This document shows positions 1 through 8,916 of a stretch of 24,913 bases of DNA, one piece after another (positions within the stretch are counted from its first letter, which is position 1; every line of letters starts with the position of its first letter). The notes beneath the pieces were generated by a model. The model was not told where the DNA came from and searched no databases. It was given only the letters and a program-made list of their open reading frames with translations. The position numbers were made by a program, and so were the translations under genes. Where the stretch lies: positions 274 through 25,186 of the forward strand of contig DDOT01000036.1 in NCBI GenBank assembly GCA_002341815.1. Reading direction: 5' to 3'. This DNA is from Thiobacillus sp. UBA2487. GTDB taxonomy: Bacteria > Pseudomonadota > Gammaproteobacteria > Burkholderiales > Sulfuriferulaceae.

Positions 1-1158
1 GCCCGCCAATACGTCATCGTTGCCAAAATCAACGGGGTCAACATTCACCACAATCGCACTATTGGCGTTACGCTCATTACGCGAATACTGACTCATTCCG
101 TTGGTCACTACGTGCCCCGCCTCGGACGCAGCCGCCACCACCGTGCCGCCGGGGCACATGCAAAAACTGTACACCGCACGCCCGTTACTCGCATGGTGCA
201 CCAAACGGTAGTCCGCGGCACCCAATGCCGGATGCCCGCTGGCATTACCCAAACGACACCGATCAATCAAAGATTGCGGGTGCTCGATACGAACACCGAT
301 TGAAAAAGGTTTGGCCTCCATAAATACACCGGCATCGCGCAACGCAATGAAGGTGTCGCGCGCACTGTGACCGATCGCAAGCACTGCCTGGCGCGTTTTG
401 ATGAGCGAGCCGTCTTGCAGGCGAATGGCATCCAAGGCATCACCTTGCCGGACAAAACCGGTGACATGGCTTTGAAAGCGAATTTCGCCACCCAACGCTT
501 CTATTTCATGACGAATCCGTTCAACAATGCCCACCAGACGAAATGTGCCGATATGCGGCTTGCTGACATACGCGATTTCTTCCGGCGCACCGGCACGTAT
601 CAATTCTTCAATGACCTTGCGTCCATAATGTTTTGGGTCTCTGACTTGGCTATACAACTTGCCATCGGAAAACGTACCAGCCCCTCCTTCACCAAATTGT
701 ACATTCGACTCTGGATTCAGCGTGCGTTTACGCCACAAACCCCACGTGTCCTGCGTGCGTTCGCGCACCGGTTTGCCACGTTCCAGCACCAGCGGGGCAA
801 AACCCATTTGCGCCAGCAACAATGCTGCGAACATACCCGCCGGCCCAAATCCGATCACCACGGGACGTAGCGCAGGCGGTGACGTGCGTTGAACCACCAT
901 GTGATAACGCATATCCGGCGTCTCGCCCACATGCCGGTCTGAACGACAGTGTTTGCGTACCTGTGCTTCGGCCCGTACGGACACATCCACCGTATACACA
1001 AACTGGATTTGTGATTTTTTGCGCGCGTCATAACCACGCCGATGGATGTGCACCGACAACAGATCCTCGGCTGAAATGCCTAGTTTGCGGCAAATTGCTT
1101 CTGCCAGCGCCGACTCGGCATGATCTATCGGCAATTTGATTTCAGTAATCCGTAACAT
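1..1158 (-). CDS. FAD-dependent dehydrogenase, COG2509 type (3' end cut off by window)
   Basis: Reading the minus strand from an ATG at 1158 gives 386 codons with no stop before the window edge, so the C-terminus lies outside. A dinucleotide-binding GxGxxG (GFGPAG, about residues 103-108) follows an N-terminal region of about 100 residues, as in the COG2509 family of uncharacterised flavoproteins. Two further family hallmarks are visible: a glycine-rich EGGAGTFSDGKL stretch and a cysteine motif FCMCPGG. The members are predicted cytosolic oxidoreductases whose substrate is not known. The ribosome-binding site is weak (GTGAGA). It is divergent from ylqF, with about 130 bases between the two starts. 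The family call is firm; the function is not. Confidence 0.85.
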   Translation of the reverse strand, partial: MLRITEIKLPIDHAESALAEAICRKLGISAEDLLSVHIHRRGYDARKKSQIQFVYTVDVSVRAEAQVRKHCRSDRHVGETPDMRYHMVVQRTSPPALRPVVIGFGPAGMFAALLLAQMGFAPLVLERGKPVRERTQDTWGLWRKRTLNPESNVQFGEGGAGTFSDGKLYSQVRDPKHYGRKVIEELIRAGAPEEIAYVSKPHIGTFRLVGIVERIRHEIEALGGEIRFQSHVTGFVRQGDALDAIRLQDGSLIKTRQAVLAIGHSARDTFIALRDAGVFMEAKPFSIGVRIEHPQSLIDRCRLGNASGHPALGAADYRLVHHASNGRAVYSFCMCPGGTVVAAASEAGHVVTNGMSQYSRNERNANSAIVVNVDPVDFGNDDVLAG

Positions 1159-1288
1159 AAATTCTCACGACCACACGGTTCATTCGTGTCGATTGTTTTC
1201 CGACAAAAGTCTTATTTTAAACCAAGCGGCTACTGATGCTGTGGTTTGCGGTAAAATCAGGTTGAATTTTTACCCTCAGGTAGCAAAG

Positions 1289-2200
1289 ATGGCCATTCAA
1301 TGGTTTCCCGGACACATGACATCGGCACGCAAAAAAGCCGCCGAAACCATGGCCAAAACAGATGTGGTGATTGAGGTAGTTGATGCGCGTCTACCAGAAG
1401 CCAGCACCAACCCGATGATTGCCGAACTGCGCGAGTTCCGCCAACGGCCTTGCTTAAAAATACTCAATAAAGCCGACCTGGCTGACCCGGTAGCCACGCA
1501 AGCCTGGTTGGATTGGTACAAACAACAACCGGGTATCAGCGCCGTGGCCTTGTCATGCAAGTCTACGAGCGACGTCGCTCGCATTCCAAAACTGTGCCTG
1601 CAGTTGGCTCCGCATCGAGGGTCGCCACTCAAGCCCTTGCGTATGATGATCATGGGCATTCCCAATGTGGGCAAATCCACCTTGATCAACGCACTCATGA
1701 AGCGACGCATCGCCGCCGTGGGTGATGAACCGGCCATTACCAAACAACAACAACGCCTTGAGTTGAATGATCGCATGATCCTGGTTGATACTCCCGGCAT
1801 GATGTGGCCCCGCATTCAATATGCCAATGACGGCTTGTTGCTGGCAGCCAGTCATGCCATCGGACGTAATGCCATGATTGATGAGGAAGTAGCCACATTT
1901 CTCGCCGCCATTTTGCTTGAACAATATCCCGACTTGCTGATTAAACGCTATAAATGCACCATTGCCAACCTGGATGGGCACAGCCTGCTGGAAGCCATCG
2001 CCCAGCAGCGCGGGTATCGAATACGCGGTGGACAATTCGATCTGGAAAAAGCCGCCCATACCTTGCTGCAAGATTATCGCGATGGCGCCTTGGGGCGGAT
2101 CAGCCTGGAAACCCCGCGCGCACGCCAGCAAATGTTATCAGCACATCTTCCGTCCGTAGTGGCACCGGTTGAACCACCTTTGCCTCTGGATCTTTCATGA
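1289..2200 (+). CDS. ylqF: Ribosome biogenesis GTPase YlqF/RbgA
   Basis: 303 residues. The GTPase motifs come in circularly permuted order, the signature of this family: G4 NKAD (60-63), a G5-like SCKS (89-92), G1 GIPNVGKS (123-130), G3 DTPG (167-170). The N-terminal IQWFPGHM is also typical. RbgA acts in late maturation of the large ribosomal subunit in Bacillus; the proteobacterial orthologues are assumed to do the same. I chose the ATG at 1289 because the family begins at this MAIQWFPGHM; the open frame continues upstream to 1136, but that extension has no conserved sequence. A CAGG lies 5' of the start as a modest ribosome-binding site. A hairpin with a T-run follows the gene. Confidence 0.93.
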   Translation: MAIQWFPGHMTSARKKAAETMAKTDVVIEVVDARLPEASTNPMIAELREFRQRPCLKILNKADLADPVATQAWLDWYKQQPGISAVALSCKSTSDVARIPKLCLQLAPHRGSPLKPLRMMIMGIPNVGKSTLINALMKRRIAAVGDEPAITKQQQRLELNDRMILVDTPGMMWPRIQYANDGLLLAASHAIGRNAMIDEEVATFLAAILLEQYPDLLIKRYKCTIANLDGHSLLEAIAQQRGYRIRGGQFDLEKAAHTLLQDYRDGALGRISLETPRARQQMLSAHLPSVVAPVEPPLPLDLS

Positions 2201-2275
2201 ATTCACGGGCACCGATGCGGACGTGCAACCAGGCATCCCGCAAAAAACCGACCATTACCAACGAAAAACCCGGAA

Positions 2276-2298
2276 ATCGCTTGCAGCGATCTGTTTTT
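2276..2298 (+). terminator. Candidate rho-independent terminator after ylqF
   Basis: Six-base stem ATCGCT/AGCGAT (2276-2281 and 2285-2290) with a three-base loop, followed by CTGTTTTT. It sits in the 176-base gap between ylqF and the GGDEF gene. The stem is short, so the strength is uncertain. Confidence 0.5.
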
Positions 2299-2327
2299 AA
2301 CGCTAAATTAACAAAATTGTCATCATT

Positions 2328-2355
2328 TTGAATACCGATGCCCATACTGTAGCAT
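2328..2355 (+). promoter_or_regulatory. Candidate sigma70 promoter for the GGDEF gene
   Basis: TTGAAT (2328-2333) and TAGCAT (2350-2355) are separated by 16 bases; each matches four of six consensus positions. A start near 2362 would leave a leader of about 15 bases before the GTG at 2377. It follows the terminator, so the GGDEF gene is probably transcribed on its own. Confidence 0.35.
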
Positions 2356-2376
2356 TGACCCAGCGAAAGACCTAAC

Positions 2377-3468
2377 GTGGCATTCAAGCTTAATCCAGAT
2401 GATTCCGTCACCATTGACATCAGCGCACTGCGCAAAATCATCCAGTTGGCAGGTAGCGATTTTGAAGGGTTTTTTCATACGATTGCCACCGAATCTGCCA
2501 AGCTGCTAGGTGCGGATGGTGCCGCACTGATTCAACAAAATGAAACCGGCGCAATGTACTACCGGTTTTTTCACGGACTGCCGGCGGCCTTTCAACAACA
2601 GGTGCTGGCTGCCCGTATTCCGCCAGGCACGGGTACGGTAGGTGAAGCTGTACAAACCGGACAACCGCTGTTTACCCCGGATTACCCAAACAGCCCGTAT
2701 GCCATTCCGGAATTCACCGCATTGGGATTGCAAGCCAATCTGATTGTCCCCATCAATTTAAGCAACCAAGAATTGCCCATAACGGTTTTGGCCATCAGCT
2801 GGTTTAATCGCAAACCGATGCACGCCCCGCAACCGGCACAACTGGAATTAATCCGACTATATGGTGATTTTTTGCAAGCGGGTTTGGCGCGTCAAGCTAT
2901 GATTGATGCCTGGCAGCAACAAGCCAATCGGGATGCACTCACCGGGTTGCCAAATCGCCGTGCATTGATGACGTATTTACCCGTGGCACTGGAAAGAACG
3001 CGCCGCCAGCAACATCACGTTGCGATCTGTATCATGGATCTGGACGGTTTCAAGCAAGTTAACGACCATTTCGGTCATGCTGCCGGCGATATTTTGCTGA
3101 TGGAACTGGCCTATCGTCTCAAAGCCATTGTGCGCTTGAGCGACTTCGTTGCCCGTCTGGGTGGTGACGAGTTTGTGTTTGTGCTGGAAGATGTGGCGTC
3201 GCAAGCCCAACTTGAAGGCGCCTTGCACCGCATCTACCAAACCATAGACACACCGTTCATTTTACCGGAAGGGCAGCCGGTGCGGGTTGACATGAGTATC
3301 GGCGCCACGTTATACCCAGACGATAACAGCAATGCCGATTGTCTGTTACGCCACGCCGATCATGCGCTGTATTACATCAAGGACCATCGACAAACCATCG
3401 ATCGGTATTGGGTCTTATGGGATCCGCGGCAAGACCCTGACATGCACCACCGCGACATGGTGTGTTAA
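2377..3468 (+). CDS. Diguanylate cyclase with N-terminal GAF sensor domain
   Basis: 363 residues with a GTG start preceded by GAAAGA. Residues about 20-165 look like a GAF domain (small-ligand or protein sensing), and residues about 183-345 form a GGDEF domain that makes cyclic di-GMP from two GTP. The active-site GGDEF (262-266) is intact, as is the product-inhibition I-site RxxD (RLSD, 253-256) exactly five residues upstream, so an active, feedback-inhibited enzyme is expected. There is no transmembrane segment or signal peptide, so it is cytosolic. The GAF ligand cannot be read from sequence. It is convergent with metF, with 16 bases between the stops. Confidence 0.9.
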   Translation: MAFKLNPDDSVTIDISALRKIIQLAGSDFEGFFHTIATESAKLLGADGAALIQQNETGAMYYRFFHGLPAAFQQQVLAARIPPGTGTVGEAVQTGQPLFTPDYPNSPYAIPEFTALGLQANLIVPINLSNQELPITVLAISWFNRKPMHAPQPAQLELIRLYGDFLQAGLARQAMIDAWQQQANRDALTGLPNRRALMTYLPVALERTRRQQHHVAICIMDLDGFKQVNDHFGHAAGDILLMELAYRLKAIVRLSDFVARLGGDEFVFVLEDVASQAQLEGALHRIYQTIDTPFILPEGQPVRVDMSIGATLYPDDNSNADCLLRHADHALYYIKDHRQTIDRYWVLWDPRQDPDMHHRDMVC

Positions 3469-3484
3469 TCGCCAGTTGTCTGTT

Positions 3485-4324
3485 TCAGCGCGGCAAACCC
3501 AAGCGCTGCCAAAGCGCAACCGTCGCAGCCGCTTGATTCATGGTGTAAATGTGTAAACCTGGCGCACCTTGTTCCAACAAGCGTCGACACATATCGGTGA
3601 TCATATCCAAGCCAAATGCACGAATGGAGTCGATATCATCCTGATAGCTTTCCAGCTTTTTGCGAATCCAGCGCGGTATTTCTGCCCCGCACGCTTCGGA
3701 AAAACGGGCCAACTGGGCATAATTACCAATGGGCATAATGCCGGGAATCACAGGAATCTGAATACCCACCCGTTGACAATCGTCCACAAAGGCAAAGTAG
3801 GCATCTGCGTTAAAGAAATACTGCGTGATGGCCATGTCTGCGCCGGCATCCACCTTGGTTTTGAAGTGCAGCAAATCATCGGTTGCACTGCGTGCTTGCG
3901 GATGGGTTTCCGGGTAAGCAGCCACCTCGATTTCAAACCAATCACCGGTTTCTTCACGAATAAATGCCACCAAATCGCTGGCATAGCGAAACGCGCCGCT
4001 GGTCGCCATACCGGACGGCAAATCACCGCGCAATGCCACGATATGGCGGATACCATGCTGCTGATACTCTTGCAGCACGTCACGGATGCTCTGCTGCGTG
4101 GCCCCAATGCAGGATAAATGCGGCGCCGCAGTCAACCCGGCCGCACGAATGTCCAATACGGCAGCCAGCGACGGGGCGCGCGTGGAACCGCCCGCTCCGT
4201 AGGTCACTGAAAAGAATCGTGGCGCGAACGAAGCCAACTGCCCACGAACCTCACGCAGCTTTTCCACCCCTTCCGAGGTTTTCGGAGGGAAGAACTCAAA
4301 GCTGAACAGCAAGCGGTCTTGCAT
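3485..4324 (-). CDS. metF: Methylenetetrahydrofolate reductase
   Basis: 279 residues. It reduces 5,10-methylene-THF to 5-methyl-THF with an FAD cofactor, supplying the methyl group for methionine synthesis from homocysteine. Family residues are in place: FEFFPPKT with E10 (E. coli Glu28), ALRGD with D101 (Asp120), AAYPETHP, Q168 in TQYFF (Gln183), PGIMPI and the C-terminal HIYTMNQ. It is the second gene after ahcY, whose TAA stop forms part of the metF ribosome-binding site (TAAGGAG), so translational coupling is likely. Being downstream of the SAH riboswitch, it should be co-induced with ahcY when SAH builds up. Methionine synthase is not in the window. Confidence 0.96.
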   Translation of the reverse strand: MQDRLLFSFEFFPPKTSEGVEKLREVRGQLASFAPRFFSVTYGAGGSTRAPSLAAVLDIRAAGLTAAPHLSCIGATQQSIRDVLQEYQQHGIRHIVALRGDLPSGMATSGAFRYASDLVAFIREETGDWFEIEVAAYPETHPQARSATDDLLHFKTKVDAGADMAITQYFFNADAYFAFVDDCQRVGIQIPVIPGIMPIGNYAQLARFSEACGAEIPRWIRKKLESYQDDIDSIRAFGLDMITDMCRRLLEQGAPGLHIYTMNQAAATVALWQRLGLPR

Positions 4325-4335
4325 GCTGCCTCTCC

Positions 4336-5742
4336 TTAGTAACGGTAGTGCGCCGCTTTGTACGGGCCATGTTTATTAATTCCCAGATAGGCCGCCTGCT
4401 GATCTGTCAATTCGGTCAAGGTAACATTCAGGTTTTTCAACTGCAAGCGCGCAACTTTTTCATCCAGGTGCTTGGGTAGTGTATAAACACCGACCGGGTA
4501 GTCCGCTGTACGGGTAAACAATTCGATTTGCGCCAAGGTTTGATTGGCGAAAGAAGAACTCATCACATACGATGGATGACCGGTGGCACAACCCAGGTTC
4601 ACCAAACGGCCTTTGGCCAGCAAAATAATGCGCTTGCCATCAGGGAAAATCACATGATCAACCTGTGGCTTGATTTCTTCCCATTGGTATTGTTCAAGCG
4701 AGGCAACATCGATTTCGTTATCAAAGTGCCCGATATTGCAAACAATGGCCTGGTGCTTCATGCGATGCATATGGTCATGATTGATGACATGAAAATTACC
4801 GGTGGCGGTCACAAAAATATCTGCCTTGTCCGCTGCATATTCCATGGTCACGACGCGATAGCCTTCCATGGCAGCCTGCAGGGCACAAATCGGGTCGATT
4901 TCTGTTACCCACACTTGTGCCGACAATGCACGCAGCGCTTGGGCAGAGCCTTTACCCACATCGCCAAAACCGCACACCACAGCGATCTTGCCTGCCACCA
5001 TCACATCGGTTGCCCGCTTGATGCCATCTACCAAGGACTCACGACAACCGTATAGATTGTCGAATTTTGCCTTGGTGACCGAGTCATTGACATTAATGCC
5101 GGGAATACGTAACTCGCCACGTTCGTGCATCTGATACAAACGATGTACACCGGTGGTGGTTTCTTCCGTCACGCCACGAATATGTTGCAACCGAACCGAG
5201 TACCAGTTGGGTGTCTCCGCCAATCGCGCCCGAATCGCCGCAAACAGGACCCGTTCTTCTTCGCTGCCCGGATTATCCAACACACTAATGTCTTGCTCGG
5301 CACGCGAACCCAGGTGCAATAACAACGTGGCATCACCGCCATCATCCAGAATCATGTTGGAATAACCACCATCTTCCCACTCAAAAATTCGGTGCGAATA
5401 ATTCCAATAATCTTCCAATGATTCACCTTTTACAGCAAATACTGGCGTACCGCGTTCGGCAATGGCTGCCGCTGCGTGATCCTGTGTAGAAAAGATATTA
5501 CAAGATGCCCAGCGAACGTCGGCACCCAACGCTTGCAAGGTTTCAATTAACACGGCCGTTTGAATCGTCATGTGCAAACTACCGGTAATCCGCGCACCTT
5601 GCAGCGGGCGTGTGACGGCAAACTCTTCACGAATCGCCATTAATCCCGGCATTTCGATTTCGGCGATATTGATTTCACGGCGTCCCCATCCAGCCAGGGA
5701 CATGTCAGCCACAACGTAATTTTGGGTAGATTTAGCGTGCAT
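4336..5742 (-). CDS. ahcY: Adenosylhomocysteinase (SAH hydrolase)
   Basis: 468 residues. It splits S-adenosylhomocysteine into homocysteine and adenosine, relieving product inhibition of methyltransferases. Visible features are the N-terminal [11 protein letters not shown] and [11 protein letters not shown], the substrate region around TKAKFDN (223-229), the NAD-binding GFGDVGKG (about 258-265), and the family C-terminus ending HYRY. The length fits the longer proteobacterial form. A GTG at 5745 is directly 5' of the ATG at 5742; I prefer the ATG because AAGGAG (5749-5754) is six bases from it and only three from the GTG. The gene lies behind its own promoter and a SAH riboswitch and is followed after 11 bases by metF. 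Confidence 0.97.
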   Translation of the reverse strand: MHAKSTQNYVVADMSLAGWGRREINIAEIEMPGLMAIREEFAVTRPLQGARITGSLHMTIQTAVLIETLQALGADVRWASCNIFSTQDHAAAAIAERGTPVFAVKGESLEDYWNYSHRIFEWEDGGYSNMILDDGGDATLLLHLGSRAEQDISVLDNPGSEEERVLFAAIRARLAETPNWYSVRLQHIRGVTEETTTGVHRLYQMHERGELRIPGINVNDSVTKAKFDNLYGCRESLVDGIKRATDVMVAGKIAVVCGFGDVGKGSAQALRALSAQVWVTEIDPICALQAAMEGYRVVTMEYAADKADIFVTATGNFHVINHDHMHRMKHQAIVCNIGHFDNEIDVASLEQYQWEEIKPQVDHVIFPDGKRIILLAKGRLVNLGCATGHPSYVMSSSFANQTLAQIELFTRTADYPVGVYTLPKHLDEKVARLQLKNLNVTLTELTDQQAAYLGINKHGPYKAAHYRY

Positions 5743-5776
5743 CACGCTCTCCTTTCTTTCATCAAGTCAAAAGATA

Positions 5777-5837
5777 CGTGAGCGCGGTTTGAACCATCCG
5801 AGCCTGGCGGTATATCACCGTCGCAGCGCTCCTCGGA
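5777..5837 (-). ncRNA. SAH riboswitch (aptamer)
   Basis: The transcript matches the SAH riboswitch architecture. P1 is UCCGAG/CUCGGA, with 5' strand at 5837-5832. A hairpin CGGU/ACCG follows within the P2 arm. The conserved GCCAGGCUCGG is present. P4 is UGGU/ACCG closed by UCAA. The pseudoknot is GAGCGC (starting at 5833) with GCGCUC near the 3' end (about 5781-5786). From family knowledge, SAH binding stabilises the pseudoknot and turns expression on. The position in front of ahcY-metF is the classical one. Its 3' end lies about 23 bases before the ahcY ribosome-binding site. Confidence 0.93.
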
Positions 5838-5847
5838 ATATGTCGCG

Positions 5848-5876
5848 ATTCTAGCCAGCTTGCTGAAAAAGTGCAA
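5848..5876 (-). promoter_or_regulatory. Sigma70-type promoter for the SAH riboswitch-ahcY-metF operon
   Basis: Minus-strand TTGCAC (5876-5871) and TAGAAT (5853-5848) are separated by exactly 17 bases. A start near 5841 would begin the RNA only a few bases before P1 of the riboswitch, which supports the call. The -35 box lies one base beyond the stop codon of the upstream acyltransferase gene. Confidence 0.75.
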
Positions 5877-5877
5877 A

Positions 5878-6780
5878 TCAGTTGCTGGTGCGCGCATGCA
5901 CCACCCGCGCCAAGGCGATTGAATCCAATCGGGCTTGCGTGGAATCAGCCCGCGAGGTCAACACAATCGGCACGCCCGCACCCAATACCATGCCGGCAAA
6001 CCGTGCGTTGGCCAAATACGCCAACGCCTTGTACAGCACATTACCGGACACCAGATCCGGCATCAGCAGAATATCGGCCTGACCGGCCACCTGACTCTTG
6101 ATCCCCTTAATCGCCGTGGCGTCTAATGAGATGGCGTTATCAAACGCCAAGGGTCCATCCACCAATGCTGCGCCAAAGTGGCCGCGATCTGCCATCTTGG
6201 CCAGCGCAGCCGCATCCAATGTGGATACGATGGCCGGATTAATATCTTCCAACGCCGACAGAACGGCAACCCGTGGCATTTGCTCGCCAAGTGCTCGCGC
6301 CAACACCAATGCATTGTGCAAAATATCTGCTTTGGCCATCAAATCGGGGGCGATATTAATGGCGGCATCGGTAATCATCAGGAGTCGGGGATAGTTAGAC
6401 AACTCGCCGACAAATACATGCGAGATGCGGGTACTGCCGTGCAATTCACGCACGATAGGGTGTAAAAACGCCGCTGTGTGCAAATGCCCTTTGATCAACA
6501 TACGGGCGCGGCCTTCCTGCACCTCAAGCACCGCCAGTCGAGCAGCTTCGTCGTCCGTGCCCGCCTCAATCACCGGCAATGTGCCGCCCGCAGCCCGGCA
6601 AATCGGATCGATAATGTCACGCCGGCCAATCAGTACCGGCGCAATCAATCCTTCCTGTGCCGCATGCAGCGCAGCTTCCACCACATGCGCTTCGCCTGCC
6701 GCAACCACGGCCGCCGCCAGCGGGTCAAGCGCACGCGCTTGACCGTGCAATTCGGCAAAATTGCAAATCGGGCTCAGCAC
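5878..6780 (-). CDS. Phosphate acyltransferase (Pta/Ptb family)
   Basis: 300 residues from a GTG at 6780. Sequence such as GLIAPVLIGRR near the N-terminus, HVFVGELSNYPRLLMITDAAINIAPDL in the middle (quoted only as position about 145-171), DGPLAFDNAIS and the C-terminal LVSGNVLYKAL place it in the phosphate acetyl/butyryl-transferase family, which swaps an acyl group between CoA and phosphate. It lacks extra N-terminal domains such as MaoC or DRTGG. The GTG is two bases after the metK stop, with GGCGGA just upstream, so translation is probably coupled to metK; an ATG at 6804, inside metK, is the alternative. No acetate or butyrate kinase is in the window, so the acyl chain and partner are unknown. 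Confidence 0.82.
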   Translation of the reverse strand: MLSPICNFAELHGQARALDPLAAAVVAAGEAHVVEAALHAAQEGLIAPVLIGRRDIIDPICRAAGGTLPVIEAGTDDEAARLAVLEVQEGRARMLIKGHLHTAAFLHPIVRELHGSTRISHVFVGELSNYPRLLMITDAAINIAPDLMAKADILHNALVLARALGEQMPRVAVLSALEDINPAIVSTLDAAALAKMADRGHFGAALVDGPLAFDNAISLDATAIKGIKSQVAGQADILLMPDLVSGNVLYKALAYLANARFAGMVLGAGVPIVLTSRADSTQARLDSIALARVVHARTSN

Positions 6781-6781
6781 A

Positions 6782-7951
6782 TTATCCGCCCAGGCCAGCC
6801 GCATCCCACAACAACGCCGCCTTGTCGGTGGTTTCCCAGCCAAATTCCGGCTCATCGCGACCGAAGTGACCATAACTGGCCGTTTTGCTGTAAATCGGAC
6901 GCAACAGATTCAACTGTTGAATAATGGCCTTGGGTCGCAAATCAAAATGTTCCGCTACCAGACGTGTAATTTGCTCATCCGCGATCTTGCCTGTGCCAAA
7001 CGTATTCACCATCAGTGACACCGGACGGGCAACGCCAATGGCATACGCCACCTGCACCAGACAGCGACTGGCCAAGCCGGACGCCACTACATTTTTAGCC
7101 ACATAACGACCTGCATAGGCTGCGGAACGGTCTACCTTGGTAGGGTCTTTGCCAGAAAAAGCTCCGCCGCCATGCGGCGCAGCACCACCATAGGTATCCA
7201 CGATAATTTTGCGCCCGGTCAGCCCTGCATCGCCCATCGGACCGCCAATGACAAACCGGCCGGTCGGATTTACCAGATAGCGCACATGACTGCCCAACAT
7301 GGCCGGATCAATCGACGGCTTGATGATTTCTTCAACCACTGCTTCTTCAATCTGCTGGTGTGTGACATCAGGGTGATGTTGCGTGGACAGCACCACGGTA
7401 TCGATACCGACCGGGCGACCATTTTGGTAATGCACCGACACTTGCGACTTGGCATCCGGGCGCAACCACGGCAGACGACCATCACGCCGCATTTGCGCTT
7501 GGCGCTCCATCAAGCGGTGCGCCAGATAAATGGGCAATGGCATCAAAGAAGGGGTTTCATCGCACGCATAACCGAACATCAAGCCCTGATCGCCAGCGCC
7601 TTGGTCTAAATCCAGACCTTCACCTTCATTCACCCCCTGGGCAATGTCCACCGACTGCTTGCCAAACGTCGTCAACACAGCACACGTATGATAATCGAAC
7701 CCGATCTCCGAACTGTCGTAACCAATTCGTTTGATGGTTTCTCGTGCAACTTTGTTATAATCCACCATGGCATGTGTGGTTATTTCACCCGCAATCACCA
7801 CCAAACCGGTGGTGACCAATGTTTCACATGCTACCCGAGCATGTCTATCCTGGGTTAGAATAGCGTCTAATACTGCGTCGGAAACCTGATCCGCCACTTT
7901 GTCCGGATGGCCTTCCGAAACCGACTCCGATGTAAAAATGTAATCTTGCAT
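6782..7951 (-). CDS. metK: S-adenosylmethionine synthetase
   Basis: 389 residues, close to the 384 of E. coli MetK. It makes SAM from methionine and ATP. Visible motifs are the N-terminal [12 protein letters not shown] with H15 and D17, the GAGDQG hexapeptide (118-123), and the glycine-rich phosphate-binding loop [19 protein letters not shown] (about 261-279), all intact. The ATG at 7951 gives the family N-terminus; AGG lies close upstream. The gene is divergent from the acyltransferase pair with 71 bases between starts, and no SAM riboswitch fold is apparent in that leader. Its stop nearly touches the phosphate acyltransferase start. Confidence 0.97.
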   Translation of the reverse strand: MQDYIFTSESVSEGHPDKVADQVSDAVLDAILTQDRHARVACETLVTTGLVVIAGEITTHAMVDYNKVARETIKRIGYDSSEIGFDYHTCAVLTTFGKQSVDIAQGVNEGEGLDLDQGAGDQGLMFGYACDETPSLMPLPIYLAHRLMERQAQMRRDGRLPWLRPDAKSQVSVHYQNGRPVGIDTVVLSTQHHPDVTHQQIEEAVVEEIIKPSIDPAMLGSHVRYLVNPTGRFVIGGPMGDAGLTGRKIIVDTYGGAAPHGGGAFSGKDPTKVDRSAAYAGRYVAKNVVASGLASRCLVQVAYAIGVARPVSLMVNTFGTGKIADEQITRLVAEHFDLRPKAIIQQLNLLRPIYSKTASYGHFGRDEPEFGWETTDKAALLWDAAGLGG

Positions 7952-8022
7952 AGCCTGACAAGCGCTTTCCCTGTTTTATTCCGAGCGTCCATGCTAACAC
8001 GATATATCAACTGACGAAACCC

Positions 8023-8916
8023 GTGATCATTTTCCTCCTTAAACTGTTGGCCAAATTACCACTTCGCTTCTGGCATCGTTTTGGCGCGTTGCTGGGCAGC
8101 CTGACGTTTTGGCGCAATAAACGCTATGCCCAGCGCCTGCAAAGCAACGTTTTCCAAAGTCAACTCGCGCAAAATCCGGCGGATTTTAAGCGAATGGTTG
8201 CACAGAGCGCACAAGAGATTGGCAAAGGGGCTGCTGAAACCATACCGATTTGGTTTAGGCCCTATGATGACGTCCTGTCTTTGGTCAAACAATGCTCAGG
8301 TTGGGAGTATGTGGAACAGGCGCGAGCCCAAGGCAAGGGCATTCTCGCCATGACCCCGCATCTGGGTTGTTTTGAGATTGTCAGCCTGTATTACGCAGCC
8401 CGTTTACCCATGACAGTGATGTACCGTCCGCCCCGACAGGCGTGGGCCGAGCACATCATGCGTGCCGGTCGCCAGCGCGGCCAAGTCACGTTGGCAACGG
8501 CCGACATGAAGGGCGTTCGCTTGTTGCTGGCCGCATTGCGGCGTGGTGAGGCGGTCGGTATTTTGCCTGACCAGGTGGCCAGCAAAGGAGAGGGGGCTTG
8601 GGCCGATTTTTTTGGCCGGCCAGCGTATACACCCACATTACCCATTCGCTTGCATCAGACAACTGGTGCAATACCGTTATTGATGTTTGGCGAGCGATTA
8701 GCGGATGGCTCGGGCTATCATGTTCACATTTTGCCACCCGATATCAACCTGTCAGGCGACAAAAACCATGCCACTCGCCAGCTCAATGCAGCACTGGAAG
8801 ATCTGATTCGCCGTTATCCAACCCAATATTTGTGGAGCTACAATCGCTATAAAGCACCGGGCGGACTGGTTCCACCCACATCCACCGAACAACACCCTGA
8901 CGCTCCGTCATGTTAA
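8023..8916 (+). CDS. Lipid A biosynthesis acyltransferase, LpxL/HtrB-like (first of two)
   Basis: 297 residues with a GTG start and a weak ribosome-binding site. It belongs to the LpxL/LpxM acyltransferase family, which adds secondary acyl chains to lipid A at the inner membrane. The catalytic H-x4-E is HLGCFE (H113, E118), followed by the family blocks MYRPPR, GILPDQ and the C-terminal QYLWSYNRYK. A short hydrophobic, basic N-terminus (residues 1-30) serves as membrane anchor. The TAA stop overlaps the start of the next gene by 7 bases. Which acyl position it serves cannot be told from sequence. Confidence 0.88.
   Translation: MIIFLLKLLAKLPLRFWHRFGALLGSLTFWRNKRYAQRLQSNVFQSQLAQNPADFKRMVAQSAQEIGKGAAETIPIWFRPYDDVLSLVKQCSGWEYVEQARAQGKGILAMTPHLGCFEIVSLYYAARLPMTVMYRPPRQAWAEHIMRAGRQRGQVTLATADMKGVRLLLAALRRGEAVGILPDQVASKGEGAWADFFGRPAYTPTLPIRLHQTTGAIPLLMFGERLADGSGYHVHILPPDINLSGDKNHATRQLNAALEDLIRRYPTQYLWSYNRYKAPGGLVPPTSTEQHPDAPSC

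Noticed and set aside
1136..1288. In-frame N-terminal extension of YlqF
   Set aside because: The conserved family start is the MAIQWFPGHM at 1289 and the extension has no recognisable sequence; it also overlaps the start of the divergent gene.
1553..2131. 192-codon minus-strand frame inside ylqF
   Set aside because: Antisense shadow of a well-supported GTPase gene.
2197..2331. 44-codon ATG frame overlapping the ylqF stop (ATGA)
   Set aside because: It has no recognisable domain, no convincing ribosome-binding site, and the likely terminator lies inside it.
3569..4117. 182-codon plus-strand frame inside metF
   Set aside because: It is antisense to a clearly real metF and has no family features.
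6478..6924. 148-codon plus-strand frame across the acyltransferase-metK junction
   Set aside because: Antisense to two clear genes; composition looks like a shadow (rich in Arg, His, Pro, Ser).
7952..8022. SAM-responsive riboswitch before metK
   Set aside because: The 71-base divergent gap is short and shows no SAM-I, SAM-II or SAM/SAH-like core.
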